Shown here: one piece after another, positions 9,232 through 18,365 of the stretch
How positions within the stretch are numbered: position 1 is the stretch's first letter
How the letters are laid out: every line of letters starts with the position of its first letter
NCBI GenBank assembly: GCA_019239415.1
Contig: JAFAZW010000078.1
Location: 1 to 38,811, forward strand
Source of the DNA: Alphaproteobacteria bacterium
GTDB taxonomy: Bacteria; Pseudomonadota; Alphaproteobacteria; Sphingomonadales; Sphingomonadaceae
Reading direction: 5' to 3'
DNA length: 38,811 nt
Made by a program: the position numbers and the translations under genes
Notes under the pieces: generated by a model
The model's input: only the letters and a program-made list of their open reading frames with translations
Told to the model about the DNA's origin: nothing
The model's database searches: none

Positions 9232-9863
9232 TGACCGAGGAGGAGGCGCACGCCGCACTCGATGTTCCACGTGAAACATCGCGGCGCCTGTCCGCCTTCG
9301 CAGCCCTGCTCCGGGAGGAGAATGATCGGCAGAACCTGGTGTCGCGAGGAAGTCTCGATCGGCTGTGGGTGCGGCACATTTACGATTCGGCGCAGCTGCT
9401 CCGCTTCGCCCCGTCGGATGCCGCAACCTGGCTCGACTTCGGCAGCGGCGCCGGATTTCCCGGGCTGATCGTCGCGGCGCTCCACCCGGCGCGGGTGACG
9501 ATGATCGAATCGCGCAAGCTTCGCGTCGATTTCCTGCGCCGTGCCGCCGCCCTTCTGGGCGTGATCGACAAGGTCGAGGTCCTCTGTGTGAAGGCCGAGG
9601 CGGTGCCGGCGGCACCGTTCGACGTGATCAGCGCCCGCGCCTTCGCGCCGCTCGATCGCCTGCTCGCGCTCGCGGCTCGATTTTCCACGAGCGAGACGGT
9701 CTGGGTGCTGCCCAAGGGCCGAAGCGCGCAGACGGAACTGGCACAGGCGCGCGCTTCATGGCAGGGTGATTTCCGTCTCGAACCGAGCCTCACCGACGCC
9801 GATGCGCGGATCATCGTCGGCCGGGGCGTCAAGCGCCGTGCGAAGGAAAGAAGCCGCCGATGA
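9231..9863 (+). CDS. rsmG: 16S rRNA (guanine527-N7)-methyltransferase RsmG (GidB)
   Basis: SAM-dependent methyltransferase of 210 residues that modifies G527 of 16S rRNA, a position linked to streptomycin sensitivity. The SAM-binding loop GSGAGFPG is at 71-78, preceded by the typical ENDRQNLVS (30-38) and HIYDSAQL. Codons 11-16 (D-V-P-R-E-T) are themselves a parS-like site at 9263-9278, so this short N-terminal stretch serves both protein and centromere. The ATG overlaps the mnmG stop by one base, and the stop overlaps the parA start as ATGA. Both overlaps support the start and co-translation across the run. Confidence 0.96.
   Translation: MTEEEAHAALDVPRETSRRLSAFAALLREENDRQNLVSRGSLDRLWVRHIYDSAQLLRFAPSDAATWLDFGSGAGFPGLIVAALHPARVTMIESRKLRVDFLRRAAALLGVIDKVEVLCVKAEAVPAAPFDVISARAFAPLDRLLALAARFSTSETVWVLPKGRSAQTELAQARASWQGDFRLEPSLTDADARIIVGRGVKRRAKERSRR
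9263..9278. promoter_or_regulatory. parS: parS-like centromere site 2, inside rsmG
   Basis: TGTTCCACGTGAAACA matches the consensus parS (TGTTTCACGTGAAACA) at 15 of 16 positions. The flanking A and T extend the arms to 18 bases (9262-9279). It lies within codons 11-16 of rsmG, about 0.6 kb before parA and 1.9 kb from site 1. A parS site in or near gidA/gidB is a known arrangement in several bacteria. Confidence 0.9.
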
Positions 9864-10639
9864 TCCGGATCGCCGTGGCCAATCAGAAAGGCGGAGTCGG
9901 CAAGACCACGACGGCGATCAATCTCGCCACCGCGCTCGCCGCGACCGGGTGGCGGGTGCTGCTGATCGACCTCGACCCGCAGGGCAACGCGTCGACCGGC
10001 CTCGGCATCACCCATGCCCAGCGCGGCCTCTCCAGCTACGACGTGCTCACCGGCGAAGCCGGCCTGGACGAGGCGGTGATACCGACGCGCGTCCCCCGTC
10101 TCGACCTGGTGCCGGCGACGGTCGACCTTTCCGGCGCCGAGATCGAGCTGGTGGCGCTCGAGGAACGCACCCACCGGCTCGACCGGGCGCTGGACGCGGT
10201 CGCCGCCCGCTGGGACGTCTGCCTGATCGATTGTCCGCCGAGCCTCGGCCTCCTGACGATCAACGCGCTCGTCGCCGCCGAATCGATCCTCGTGCCGCTG
10301 CAGACCGAGTTCTTCGCGCTCGAAGGCTTGAGCCAGCTGCTCCAGACGATCGAGCGGATCCGCGCCCGCTTCAATCCGGAGCTCTCCATCCTCGGCGTCG
10401 CGCTGACCATGTACGACCGCCGCAACAACCTCTCCGCCCAGGTCGCCGACGACGTCCGCGCCTGCCTCGGCAAGGTCGTGTTCGAGACGGTCATCCCGCG
10501 CAACGTCCGCCTGTCGGAGGCGCCGAGCCACGGCATACCGGCGCTGATCTACGACCATCGCTGCCCGGGCTCCGAAGCCTATATGCAGCTCGCCCGCGAG
10601 CTGATCGGGCGTTTGCCCAAACCAGCGGCGGCGGCATGA
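9860..10639 (+). CDS. parA: Chromosome partitioning ATPase ParA (Soj)
   Basis: Walker-type ATPase of 259 residues that forms nucleoid-bound gradients and moves ParB-parS complexes, so segregating origins. The deviant Walker A KGGVGKTT starts at residue 10; LLIDLDPQGNAST gives the A'-type motif and LIDCPPSLGLLTINAL the Walker B region. There is no N-terminal DNA-binding extension, as expected for chromosomal ParA. It overlaps rsmG (ATGA) and parB (ATGA) at its two ends. Gene order and the nearby parS-like sites support chromosomal segregation, not a plasmid role. Confidence 0.97.
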   Translation: MIRIAVANQKGGVGKTTTAINLATALAATGWRVLLIDLDPQGNASTGLGITHAQRGLSSYDVLTGEAGLDEAVIPTRVPRLDLVPATVDLSGAEIELVALEERTHRLDRALDAVAARWDVCLIDCPPSLGLLTINALVAAESILVPLQTEFFALEGLSQLLQTIERIRARFNPELSILGVALTMYDRRNNLSAQVADDVRACLGKVVFETVIPRNVRLSEAPSHGIPALIYDHRCPGSEAYMQLARELIGRLPKPAAAA

Positions 10640-11562
10640 GCGACGACGCGGCGCCCCGTCCCGAGCGTGTCGAGGGGCGCAAACGGCCCTCCGGCCTCGG
10701 CCGCGGCCTGTCGTCCCTGCTTGGGGAAGTGGCGCAGGAGGCGCCGGTCGCGACGGGCGGCGCCGGCAGCGCGCCGCAGCGGGGCGGCATCCAGATGATG
10801 CCGGTCTCGTCGATCGAGCCCCATCTCGACCAGCCGCGCCGCCATTTCGACGAGGAGGCGCTCGAGGAGCTCGCCGAATCGATCCGCGCGCGCGGGCTCA
10901 TCCAGCCGATCGTCGTCCGCCCCCACGGTCACCGCTACCAGATCGTCGCCGGCGAACGGCGCTGGCGCGCGGCGCAGCGGGCGCGGCTGCACGAAGTCCC
11001 CGTCATCGTCCGCGACTTCACCGATTCGGAGACGCTCGAGGTCGCGCTGCTCGAGAATATCCAGCGTCGCGACCTCAACCCGATCGAAGAGGCCGAGGCC
11101 TACCGACGGCTGATGAGCGAGTTCGGCCACACCCAGGAGGCGCTCGGCAAGCTCGTCCACAAGTCGCGCAGCCACGTTGCTAACCTATTGAGATTGCTCG
11201 ACCTCCCCGACAGCGTCCGCGTCCTGGTGGTGACCGGCGAGCTCAGCATGGGCCACGCGCGGGCGCTGGTGACGGCGATCGACCCCGAGGCCGTCGCCAG
11301 GGACGTCGTGGCGCGCGGCCTGTCCGTCCGCGACACCGAGAAGCTCGCCAAGTTCGGCAAGCCCGGACGGGAGCGCCAGCCCAAGCTCGAATATAAGGGG
11401 GCGAGCGCCGACATCGGCGCGCTGGAGCGCCAGCTGGGCGACATGCTCGGCCTCAAGGTCCAGATCGCCCACCGCCCCGACGGCGGCACCGTCTCGCTCC
11501 ATTATTCGAGCCTCGACCAGCTCGACATGATCTGCCAGCGCCTCAGCGGCGAGCGGATCTGA
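10636..11562 (+). CDS. parB: Chromosome partitioning protein ParB (Spo0J), CTPase clamp
   Basis: 308-residue parS-binding clamp. N-terminal GLGRGLSSLLGE (20-31) is the ParA-stimulating segment. The CTP-binding domain shows GERRWRAA (106-113) and ENIQRRDLNPIEEA (140-153). A helix-turn-helix follows (about 166-190, TQEALGKLVHKSRSHVANLLRLL), then a linker and the C-terminal dimerisation domain. All are intact. It should load at the two sites at 7350 and 9263, then spread and recruit ParA and SMC. The ATG overlaps the parA stop. The gene ends 156 bases before convergent holA; that gap contains tandem and inverted repeats. Confidence 0.97.
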   Translation: MSDDAAPRPERVEGRKRPSGLGRGLSSLLGEVAQEAPVATGGAGSAPQRGGIQMMPVSSIEPHLDQPRRHFDEEALEELAESIRARGLIQPIVVRPHGHRYQIVAGERRWRAAQRARLHEVPVIVRDFTDSETLEVALLENIQRRDLNPIEEAEAYRRLMSEFGHTQEALGKLVHKSRSHVANLLRLLDLPDSVRVLVVTGELSMGHARALVTAIDPEAVARDVVARGLSVRDTEKLAKFGKPGRERQPKLEYKGASADIGALERQLGDMLGLKVQIAHRPDGGTVSLHYSSLDQLDMICQRLSGERI

Positions 11563-11563
11563 A

Positions 11564-11596
11564 GGATCCGGGTAGGATCCGGGTAGGATTTGGGTA
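11564..11596. repeat. Three tandem 11-bp copies downstream of parB
   Basis: GGATCCGGGTA occurs twice exactly, followed by GGATTTGGGTA with two changes, starting one base after the parB stop codon. It is non-coding on both strands. It may be a slipped-strand expansion at the edge of the adjacent palindromic repeat. No function can be assigned. Confidence 0.85.
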
Positions 11597-11600
11597 CCTC

Positions 11601-11687
11601 GTCATGCCGGACTTGATCCGGCATCCACCTTTTTCTCGAGCTTGGATGCGCCGGAAGAAGGTGGACCCCGGATCAAGCCCGGGGTGA
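11601..11687. repeat. REP-like paired inverted repeat between parB and holA
   Basis: Left arm 11601-11628 and right arm 11661-11687 are near-complementary: the right arm reverse-complemented begins GTCACCCCGGGCTTGATCC against GTCATGCCGGACTTGATCC on the left. They are separated by about 32 bases. This resembles the dispersed GTCATsCCGG-CTTGATCCGG palindromic elements of alphaproteobacterial intergenic regions. It sits between two convergent genes, so it could also act as a bidirectional transcription barrier. Whether it is repeated elsewhere in the genome cannot be seen here. Confidence 0.75.
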
Positions 11688-11718
11688 CGACGGAAAGTCG
11701 GACCGGCGCCCCAGGAAC

Positions 11719-12741
11719 CTAACGCAGCCGCGCGGCCTGGCGGCAGATCGCGAACAGTTCCTCGTCGACCGCGACCGGGCCGAGGCCGCCGGAGGCCTTC
11801 AGCTCGCGCTCGGCCGCGACGAGGCGGCCGACGCATTTCGCGAGCAGGTCGCCGCGCCACCGCGCGAGTTGCCGGGCAACCTCCGGTTTATCCTTCCAGA
11901 ACAAGGCTTTACCTTGTGACGCCATGACGGCGTCGGGGGTGGCGCCCTGCTCCACCGACGCCCGCAGCCGAGCCAGCAGGCTCATCCGCCGCAGCATCGC
12001 CCGGATCAGCGGCACGCCCTCGACGCCCTGGCTGGACAGGCGGTGAAGCTCGGCGGCCAGCGCAGCGGCATCGCCGCCGGCGACGCTGTCGACGACGCGG
12101 CTGAGATCGCCTTCCTCGGCGGCGGCGCCGACCGCGTCGATCGCGTCATGGTCGAGCTCGCGGGGCCGCTCGGGCGCCGCGTCGAGATACGCGGCGAGCT
12201 TGGCCAGTTCCTGCGCGAGCACCGCCCGGTTCCCGCCCGACGCTTCCGCCAGGCGCCGCGCCACGTCGGGCCGCACGATGAGGCCCTCCGCGCGGCCCAT
12301 TTCCGCGGCGAGCCGCTCGGCATCCTGGCCTTCCGGGGCGTAGCTGGCGAAGGCCATGACGTCGGGCCGGGCGAGGGCCAGCTTGAGCAGCTTCGAGGCC
12401 GGCTTGAGGGCGCCGGCGATCAGCACCACCGGATTGCCGGGCCGCGGCGCCTCGGCCAGCGCCTCGACGGCGGCGAGGCACTCGTCGCCGGCCGGATCGA
12501 CGAGGATGTAGCGGCTGTCGCCGAACAGCGAGATCGACGCCGCCTCGTCGGCGAGGCGCGCCGGATCTCCGCGCAGCTCGGCGCCGCTCAGCTCGACGCG
12601 CTCGGCTTCGGCCCCGAGCGCGCCGGCCAGGCGCTTCGCCAGAGCGCGCGAGCCGCTGTCGTCGGGGCCGTGGAGCAGGAAGAAGAGCTGGTCGCCGGGG
12701 CTGCCGAGGGCGCGTTCGACCTGCGCCCGGTTCGCCTTCAC
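11719..12741 (-). CDS. holA: DNA polymerase III delta subunit
   Basis: Clamp-loader subunit that opens the beta sliding clamp at replication forks. 340 residues from a GTG start that overlaps the lptE stop as GTGA. Typical HolA features: an N-terminal AAA+-like domain beginning FFLLHGPDDSGS with no true P-loop, the ILVDPAGDE segment, and SGGNRAVLAQELAKLAAYL in the middle domain, followed by the helical collar domain (LIRAMLRRMSLLARLRASVEQG). The lptE-holA order, downstream of leuS, is a common alphaproteobacterial arrangement. No other in-frame start near the overlap fits as well. Confidence 0.93.
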   Translation of the reverse strand: MKANRAQVERALGSPGDQLFFLLHGPDDSGSRALAKRLAGALGAEAERVELSGAELRGDPARLADEAASISLFGDSRYILVDPAGDECLAAVEALAEAPRPGNPVVLIAGALKPASKLLKLALARPDVMAFASYAPEGQDAERLAAEMGRAEGLIVRPDVARRLAEASGGNRAVLAQELAKLAAYLDAAPERPRELDHDAIDAVGAAAEEGDLSRVVDSVAGGDAAALAAELHRLSSQGVEGVPLIRAMLRRMSLLARLRASVEQGATPDAVMASQGKALFWKDKPEVARQLARWRGDLLAKCVGRLVAAERELKASGGLGPVAVDEELFAICRQAARLR

Positions 12742-13238
12742 CGCGCCGGCCCGCCCTGGTTGCGCGCGTAGAGGGCGAGACGCGTGACGATCTGGTCGGC
12801 GACGAGCTTCGACAGCCGCTCCAGCGCCGTCTGCTCGGCAGCGACGGTCGCATATTCGGACGAAACCACGTCGATCCCGACGTCGGACCCCGCCGTCGCG
12901 TCCAGGACGACCGTCCCCCGGGCCTGCTCGATCAACCGGTAGCGGGCGCGCAAGGTCCGGCGTTCGCGGGTCGGCGCGTCGTCGGCGCGGATGCCGAAGG
13001 CGGTGATATTGTCGTCGAGCTGCACTTCCAGGCGATAGCGGGCGTCCCCGCCCGGGCGGCCGCCGAGCCGGTCCTCCAACGCCGTGCGCACGAGCCAGCC
13101 GGACTTGCCTTCGATCGGCGAGACCGACACCGAACGCAGCGCCTGGACGACCGGGCCGGAGCCGCCGCCCGCGTAGAGCGGGTGGAGGCCGCAGCCGGGC
13201 AAGGCGAGAGCCAGACAAAGGGCCGCGGCGCGCTTCAT
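12738..13238 (-). CDS. lptE: LPS-assembly lipoprotein LptE
   Basis: Outer-membrane lipoprotein of 166 residues that plugs the LptD barrel and helps insert lipopolysaccharide. It has a short signal peptide with a lipobox ending LPGC (cysteine at residue 16), followed by GLHPLYAGG, typical of alphaproteobacterial LptE. Basic residues just after the start agree with secretion. It overlaps leuS upstream (ATGA) and holA downstream (GTGA). The coupling of an envelope gene with leuS and holA is a conserved clade arrangement and does not imply shared function. Confidence 0.92.
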   Translation of the reverse strand: MKRAAALCLALALPGCGLHPLYAGGGSGPVVQALRSVSVSPIEGKSGWLVRTALEDRLGGRPGGDARYRLEVQLDDNITAFGIRADDAPTRERRTLRARYRLIEQARGTVVLDATAGSDVGIDVVSSEYATVAAEQTALERLSKLVADQIVTRLALYARNQGGPAR

Positions 13239-15760
13239 GCGACGATGTTCACGAGGCGGTCGGGCACGACGATCACCTTGCGCGGCGGCTTGCCGTCGAG
13301 CTGGCGCACGATCTTGTCGGAGCCGAGCGCCAGCGCCTCCAGCGCGTCGCGGCCGGCGCCCTTCCGCGCCGTCAGCGTGTCGCGCAGCTTGCCGTTCACC
13401 TGCACGGCGATCGTCACCTCGTCCTCGGTGAGCAGGGCCGGGTCCGCCTCAGGCCAGGGCGCGTCGGCGACGAGACCCTCGCCGCCCATCGCCGCCCAGG
13501 CCTGCTCGGCGAGATGGGGGACCATCGGCGCGGCGAGCCGCACCATCGCCTCGACCGCGGCGCTGCGGGCGGAGGAGAGCGGCGCCTTCTCGATCGCCGT
13601 CGCGAGCTCATAGAGATTTGCGACCGCCTTGTTGAACGACAGGCTCTCGATGTTCGCGCCGACGGCCGCGATCGCCTGGTGGAGCTTGCGGGTCAGCGCG
13701 CGATCCTCGCCTGCTTCGCCTTCGCCGCCGAGCCAGGAGGAGGGTCCGCGCTCCGCCTCCTCCACCGCCAGCCGCCACAGCCGCTGGACGAAACGCCAGG
13801 CACCCTGGATGCCCGCCTCGCTCCACTCGAGGTCGCGTTCCGGCGGGCTGTCGGAAAGCATGAACCAGCGCACCGCGTCCGCGCCGTACTGGTCGACGAT
13901 CGGCTCCGGGTCGACGGTGTTGCGCTTCGACTTCGACATCTTCTCGACGCGCCCGCGGGTCACGGGACCGGCATGGCTCTCCGCTTCCTCGGGCGTCAGC
14001 CAGCGCCCCTCCGCATCCTGGAAGGTGACGTGAGTCACCATCCCCTGGGTGAACAGGCCCTGGAAGGGCTCGGCGATGTCGAGCCGGCCGATTCGCTGCA
14101 GCGCGCGGGTCCAGAAGCGCGCGTAGAGGAGGTGCAGGATCGCATGCTCGACGCCGCCGATATACTGGCCGACCGGGAGCCAGCGTTCGGCCTCGGCGCG
14201 GTCGAACGGCTTGTCGCCGGGCTGGCTGGCGAAGCGGATGAAATACCAGCTCGAATCGACGAAGGTGTCGAGCGTGTCGGTCTCGCGCCGCGCCGGGCCG
14301 CCGCACTTCGGGCAGGCGGTTTTCGACCAGCTCGGGTGGCGGTCGAGAGGGTTGCCGGGAAGGTCGAAGGCAACGTCCTCCGGCAGCGTTACGGGCAGCT
14401 GCTCGCGCGGCACGGGGACGGCACCGCAGCTCTGGCAGTGGATCATGGGGATCGGGGTTCCCCAGTAACGCTGGCGCGACACGCCCCAGTCCCTGAGGCG
14501 CCAGACGATCGTGCCTTCGCCCCAGCCCTCCTGCTCGGCGCGGGCGACGACGGCGCGTATGCCTTCCTCGGCGGTGAGGCCGTCCAGGAAATCGGAATTC
14601 ACGAGGCGCCCGGGCCCCGTATAGGCTTCGTCGCCGATCGGCTCCGCCGCCTCCTCGATCGAGGGGGCGACGACGCGGGTGACTGGCAGGCCGTACTTGC
14701 GGGCGAAGTCGAGGTCGCGCTGGTCGTGCGCGGGGCAGCCGAAGATGGCGCCGGTGCCGTAATCCATCAGCACGAAATTGGCGACGTAGAGCGGCAGCTT
14801 CCACGCCGCGTCGAACGGGTGGAGGACCTTGAGGCCGGTGTCGAAGCCCTTCTTCTCGGCGGTCTCCAGCTCCGCGGCGGTCGTGCCGCCCTGCTTGCAC
14901 GCCTCGATGAACGCGGCGAGCGCGGGGTCGTGCCGCGCCAGCTCCGCCGCGATCGGATGGTCCGGCGAAATCGCCGCGAAGCTGGCGCCGAAGATCGTGT
15001 CGGGCCGGGTGGTGAAGACGTCGAACCCGGTGATGCCCGGCAGGTGCGAGGCGAGCTCGAAGCGGAACTTCAGGCCCTGGCTCCTGCCGATCCAGTTCTC
15101 CTGCATCAGCCGGACCTTGTCGGGCCACTGGTCGAGCGTCGCCAGGCCGTCGAGCAGCTCCTCGGCGAAGTCGGTGATCCTGAGGAACCATTGGCTGAGC
15201 TTGCGGCGCTCGACGACGGCGCCCGAACGCCAGCCGCGGCCGTCGATGACCTGCTCGTTGGCGAGCACGGTCATGTCGACGGGGTCCCAATTGACCTCGC
15301 TTTCCTTTCTGTAGACGAGGCCGGCGTCGAACAGGTCGAGGAACAGCGCCTGCTCGTGGCCGTAATAGGCCGGATCGCAGGTCGCGAGCTCGCGGCTCCA
15401 GTCGAGCGCGAAGCCGAGGCGCTTCAGCTGCGCGCGCATCGTCGCGATGTTCGACCAGGTCCATTCGCCGGGATGGACCTTCTTCTCCATCGCCGCATTC
15501 TCGGCCGGCATGCCGAAGGCGTCCCAGCCCATCGGGTGGAGCACTTCGAAGCCCTTCATCCGCCGGTAGCGGGCGAGCACGTCGCCCATCGTATAGTTGC
15601 GGACATGGCCCATGTGGATGCGCCCCGACGGATAGGGGAACATCTCCAGGACGTAGGAGCGGGGCTTGGCGCTGGTGTCGGAGGCGTGGAAGGTACCCCG
15701 GTCCTCCCAGACCTGCTGCCAGTGCGCGTCGGCCTCGAGCGGGTTGAAGCGCGCTGCCAT
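13235..15760 (-). CDS. leuS: Leucyl-tRNA synthetase
   Basis: Class I aminoacyl-tRNA synthetase that charges tRNA-Leu. 841 residues from [14 protein letters not shown], close to the usual length. The HIGH-type motif is HMGH (49-52) in [22 protein letters not shown] is present in the C-terminal half. The CP1 editing region includes TTRPDTIFG, and a zinc-like CQSC...CPKC pair is seen. An open frame extends far upstream, but this ATG gives the conserved N-terminus and follows the DUF3576 stop by 17 bases. The long opposing open frame of more than 800 codons is a codon-bias shadow. Confidence 0.98.
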   Translation of the reverse strand: MAARFNPLEADAHWQQVWEDRGTFHASDTSAKPRSYVLEMFPYPSGRIHMGHVRNYTMGDVLARYRRMKGFEVLHPMGWDAFGMPAENAAMEKKVHPGEWTWSNIATMRAQLKRLGFALDWSRELATCDPAYYGHEQALFLDLFDAGLVYRKESEVNWDPVDMTVLANEQVIDGRGWRSGAVVERRKLSQWFLRITDFAEELLDGLATLDQWPDKVRLMQENWIGRSQGLKFRFELASHLPGITGFDVFTTRPDTIFGASFAAISPDHPIAAELARHDPALAAFIEACKQGGTTAAELETAEKKGFDTGLKVLHPFDAAWKLPLYVANFVLMDYGTGAIFGCPAHDQRDLDFARKYGLPVTRVVAPSIEEAAEPIGDEAYTGPGRLVNSDFLDGLTAEEGIRAVVARAEQEGWGEGTIVWRLRDWGVSRQRYWGTPIPMIHCQSCGAVPVPREQLPVTLPEDVAFDLPGNPLDRHPSWSKTACPKCGGPARRETDTLDTFVDSSWYFIRFASQPGDKPFDRAEAERWLPVGQYIGGVEHAILHLLYARFWTRALQRIGRLDIAEPFQGLFTQGMVTHVTFQDAEGRWLTPEEAESHAGPVTRGRVEKMSKSKRNTVDPEPIVDQYGADAVRWFMLSDSPPERDLEWSEAGIQGAWRFVQRLWRLAVEEAERGPSSWLGGEGEAGEDRALTRKLHQAIAAVGANIESLSFNKAVANLYELATAIEKAPLSSARSAAVEAMVRLAAPMVPHLAEQAWAAMGGEGLVADAPWPEADPALLTEDEVTIAVQVNGKLRDTLTARKGAGRDALEALALGSDKIVRQLDGKPPRKVIVVPDRLVNIVA

Positions 15761-15777
15761 AAGGGGAAGCTCTCTCC

Positions 15778-16251
15778 TCAGCCGGCGGACGCGGCTCGCC
15801 TCAGGTCGCGGGCGCGGGTGAGGATGATGTCCTCGAGCCGCTGCACCGTGGCGGCGGCGACCGGCGCGTCGATCCAGATGCCGTTGGTCAGCACCTGGCG
15901 CGAGGCGGCGACGCGCAGCGCGTCGGCGCGCAGGTCGCGGTCCAGAATGGTGGCAGTCACCTTCACCCGCTCGTTGGGCGAGCGGGGATTGGCGTACCAG
16001 TCGGTGACGATGACGCCCCCGTTCGCATCCGCCTGCACCAGGGGCGCGAAGGAGAGGGTGTCGAGCGCCGCCCGCCAGAGATAGGCGTTGACGCCGATCG
16101 TCGTCACCTGGCTCGCGGCAAGGTCCGCCTGGCGGGTCCGGCTCTCGTGGTGGCGGCCGAGCGTCTTGTTGATGTCGTCGCGGATGAAGTTGCAGCCCGT
16201 CAGGGCGACAGCGCTGGCGAGGGCAAGGCCGAAGACGGCGGGGCGAAGCAT
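15778..16251 (-). CDS. DUF3576 lipoprotein
   Basis: 157-residue predicted lipoprotein with signal peptide and lipobox LTGC (cysteine 20). I recognise the DUF3576 pattern: NKTLGRH, then [18 protein letters not shown] and [12 protein letters not shown]...[21 protein letters not shown]. The family is found in alphaproteobacteria, often directly before leuS as here; its function is unknown to me. It probably resides in the periplasm, anchored to a membrane. It seems to be the first gene of the leuS-lptE-holA unit, with the promoter expected in 16252-16460. Confidence 0.88.
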   Translation of the reverse strand: MLRPAVFGLALASAVALTGCNFIRDDINKTLGRHHESRTRQADLAASQVTTIGVNAYLWRAALDTLSFAPLVQADANGGVIVTDWYANPRSPNERVKVTATILDRDLRADALRVAASRQVLTNGIWIDAPVAAATVQRLEDIILTRARDLRRAASAG

Positions 16252-16460
16252 AAACGAGGGTCCTTCGACAGGGGATCGGGGCCGTTATAGGCAAGCGCGC
16301 GCAGGCGGCAAGCGCTCTGTGGAGGCCGAGCGGCTCCAGGCGCGCCGCGGCGGGTTGTGGAAAAGATGCAACATGCCGGGAGGATTCACGCGCTTCGGTG
16401 CGGCGGTTCTGGAAGATGTGCGTTGGAGGGCCTAAATCAGCATCGTTTCGGGAGTCGAAT
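16252..16460. other. Divergent intergenic region
   Basis: 209 bases between the DUF3576 gene (minus) and the outer-membrane-type protein (plus). It should hold both promoters, but I could not fix a clear -35/-10 pair. A GGGAG stretch at about 16450 serves as RBS for the plus-strand GTG at 16461. No RNA gene or clear hairpin with a T-tract was seen. Confidence 0.4.
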
Positions 16461-17171
16461 GTGCTGAGGGTGGGATCCAGAACGGGCGCGAGCATGACGG
16501 CCTTGGCCGCCATGTCGCTCGTCCTGACGCCGGCCACCGCGGCCAATCCCAACCAGCGCCTTGCTCCGGCCCGGAGCCTCGCGCCGGGCGGCTCCAGCTT
16601 CACGCCGGCGATCGCCGACCCGCGCCTTGCCGCCGAACTCGCGCGCCGCGGCGTCCAGCCCAATCTCTTCCGTCTGACCCCCTCGGTCGCGCCGGGCAGC
16701 GGCAAGACGCTGCGCGTGGCTTTGCGCGGCCGCGCGGCGACTCCCGCGCCCGCCGGCCACCGCGTCGTCGAGGCGTCGGCGAGCCAGGTCACCGCGATCA
16801 CGCCCACCGTCTACAGCCTCGGCGCCTCGGTCGGCTGGAAGCGCTTCGCCCTCACCGGCGACGTCGATCGCGTCGAGGGCGGCCCGGTCCGCGGCGGCCG
16901 GGAGCAGGCGGAAGTTGGCGTCAGCTACAATCTGAAGCGGTTCACGGCGCGCGCCGAAGCCGGCCTCGCGCGCAGCGCGACCGACACGCCGAGCGTCGTC
17001 GCGGATCCCGATACCTATGTGGTCGGCGTCGGCGGCTCGTACCGGATCGCCCGCAATTTCGACCTCACCGGCGGCGTCCGCTACAAGATCCAGCGCGACC
17101 GGCTCGAGCCGCTCGCGGACCAGCGGCGCGACAGCCAGTCCGTCTATATCGGCACCGCCTTCCGCTTCTAG
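16461..17171 (+). CDS. Predicted outer-membrane or exported beta-strand-rich protein
   Basis: Not a family I can name with certainty. From GTG 16461 it has 236 residues with a good signal peptide (VLRVGSRTG, hydrophobic core [12 protein letters not shown], cleavage after ATAA). The second half consists of short alternating strands with aromatic residues ([60 protein letters not shown]) and ends in phenylalanine (GTAFRF), the C-terminal signature of outer-membrane barrels. About six to eight strands are suggested, so a small porin-like barrel is the best guess. GTG 16461 is chosen for its GGGAG RBS and full n-region; ATG 16494 is the alternative. Its TAG overlaps the stop of the opposing gene in CTAG (17168-17171). 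Confidence 0.75.
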   Translation: MLRVGSRTGASMTALAAMSLVLTPATAANPNQRLAPARSLAPGGSSFTPAIADPRLAAELARRGVQPNLFRLTPSVAPGSGKTLRVALRGRAATPAPAGHRVVEASASQVTAITPTVYSLGASVGWKRFALTGDVDRVEGGPVRGGREQAEVGVSYNLKRFTARAEAGLARSATDTPSVVADPDTYVVGVGGSYRIARNFDLTGGVRYKIQRDRLEPLADQRRDSQSVYIGTAFRF

Positions 17172-17674
17172 GCGAAGGCGTCGATCCCGGCCCAGCCGTA
17201 AGCGCCGCGCAGCGCGTCGAAGCGCGCCGCATCCATGCCTCCGAGGGCGACCACCGGCAGGCGTGTCAGCCGGGCGAGGCGGGCGAAACGGCGCGGGCCG
17301 AGCAGGCCGGCGCCGGGGTGCGAGCGGGTCGCGAAGACCGGGGAGAGGAACAGGATTTCGGCGCCGCGCCGCTCGGCGCGCCGGATTTCGCGCAGATTGT
17401 GCGCCGAGGCGGTGCGCAGACCCGGACCGCGCCGGTTGTGGACGCCGTCGGCTCTCGGGAGCCCTCGCCCGGCCGTGACGAGGACGAGGCCTCGCCGCCG
17501 GGCTTCCGGGCGGAGCCGTTCGAACAGCGCCCGTCGCTGCCGTTCCTCCAGGCCATAGTGGCGGAACACGATTCCCGCCCCGCGTGGGAGCCGGTCGAGC
17601 GCCGCCCACAGCGCTTCGCCCTGGCGCTCGTCGGTCATCAGCCAGAGGCGCGGCAGAGGCTGGCGGCGTCGCAT
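17168..17674 (-). CDS. Thiamine phosphate synthase-like (ThiE/TenI) protein
   Basis: 168-residue TIM-barrel-type protein of the ThiE/TenI superfamily. It shows LPRLWLMTDERQ near the start, TASAHNLREIRRAERRGAEILFLSPVFATRSHPGAGLLGPRRFARLARL in the middle and LPVVALGGM near the end, the pattern of ThiE-fold proteins. It is shorter than typical ThiE (about 210), and I do not see the full pyrophosphate-binding set, so TenI-like or a diverged synthase is possible. No other thiamine gene is nearby. It diverges from the YggS gene with only 22 bases between the starts. Its stop shares CTAG with the opposing barrel gene. Confidence 0.8.
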   Translation of the reverse strand: MRRRQPLPRLWLMTDERQGEALWAALDRLPRGAGIVFRHYGLEERQRRALFERLRPEARRRGLVLVTAGRGLPRADGVHNRRGPGLRTASAHNLREIRRAERRGAEILFLSPVFATRSHPGAGLLGPRRFARLARLTRLPVVALGGMDAARFDALRGAYGWAGIDAFA

Positions 17675-17696
17675 GGCGCTACCTATAGCAGCCGCG

Positions 17697-18365
17697 ATGA
17701 GCGGCGCATCGGCAGAGGAACGGCTCGCGCAGGTGCGCGGCGGCATCGCCAAGGCGGCGCGGCTGGCCGGGCGGCCCCCGGAGGCGGTGACGCTGATCGC
17801 CGTGTCCAAGACCCACCCGGCCGAGTCGATCCGCCCGCTCCTCGCCGCCGGCCAGCGCGTCTTCGGCGAGAATCGCGTCCAGGAGGCGCAGGCGAAGTGG
17901 CCCGCGCTGAAGGCGGAATTTCCGCAGGCGGCGCTGCATATGATCGGGAGCCTGCAGTCGAACAAGGCGGCCGAGGCGGTCGCTTTGTTCGACGCCATCC
18001 ATTCCGTCGACCGCCGCTCGCTCGTCGAGGCCCTCGCGCGGGAAATGGCGAAGCAGGGCCGGCGGCCCGACTGCTTCGTGCAGGTCAATGTCGGCGACGA
18101 GCCGCAGAAGGGCGGCTGCGCCGTCGCGGACCTGCCGGCCCTGCTGGACGAGGCGCGGAGCGCGGGATTGCCCGTCGCGGGCCTGATGTGCATTCCGCCG
18201 GGCGAGGTCGAGCCCGCCCCCTATTTCGCGCTGCTCGCCAAGCTTGCCCGCCGCCACGGCCTTGCCGGCCTCAGCATGGGCATGTCGGCCGACTATGAGA
18301 CTGCGGTGACGATCGGCGCCAGCCACGTCCGCGTCGGCACCGCTTTGTTCGGAGAGCGGCGCTGA
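17697..18365 (+). CDS. YggS-family PLP homeostasis protein
   Basis: Pyridoxal-phosphate-binding protein of the YggS/PLPBP family, 222 residues, thought to buffer free PLP and affect amino-acid pools. The PLP lysine is K38 in LIAVSKTHP. FGENRVQEAQAKW, HMIGSLQSNK, SVDRRSLVEAL, LMCIPP and LSMGMSADYETAVTIGASHVRVGTALFG are all present. ATG 17697 is chosen over the in-frame ATG 17673 because the latter overlaps the divergent gene's start codon and adds eight unlike residues. Its stop TGA overlaps the apparent CTG start of the HAD gene, suggesting a two-gene operon. Confidence 0.93.
   Translation: MSGASAEERLAQVRGGIAKAARLAGRPPEAVTLIAVSKTHPAESIRPLLAAGQRVFGENRVQEAQAKWPALKAEFPQAALHMIGSLQSNKAAEAVALFDAIHSVDRRSLVEALAREMAKQGRRPDCFVQVNVGDEPQKGGCAVADLPALLDEARSAGLPVAGLMCIPPGEVEPAPYFALLAKLARRHGLAGLSMGMSADYETAVTIGASHVRVGTALFGERR

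Noticed and set aside
13514-16084. An open frame of more than 800 codons on the plus strand opposite leuS
   Set aside because: It mirrors leuS codon positions in high-GC DNA and has arginine/glutamate-rich composition without domains; leuS is intact on the other strand.
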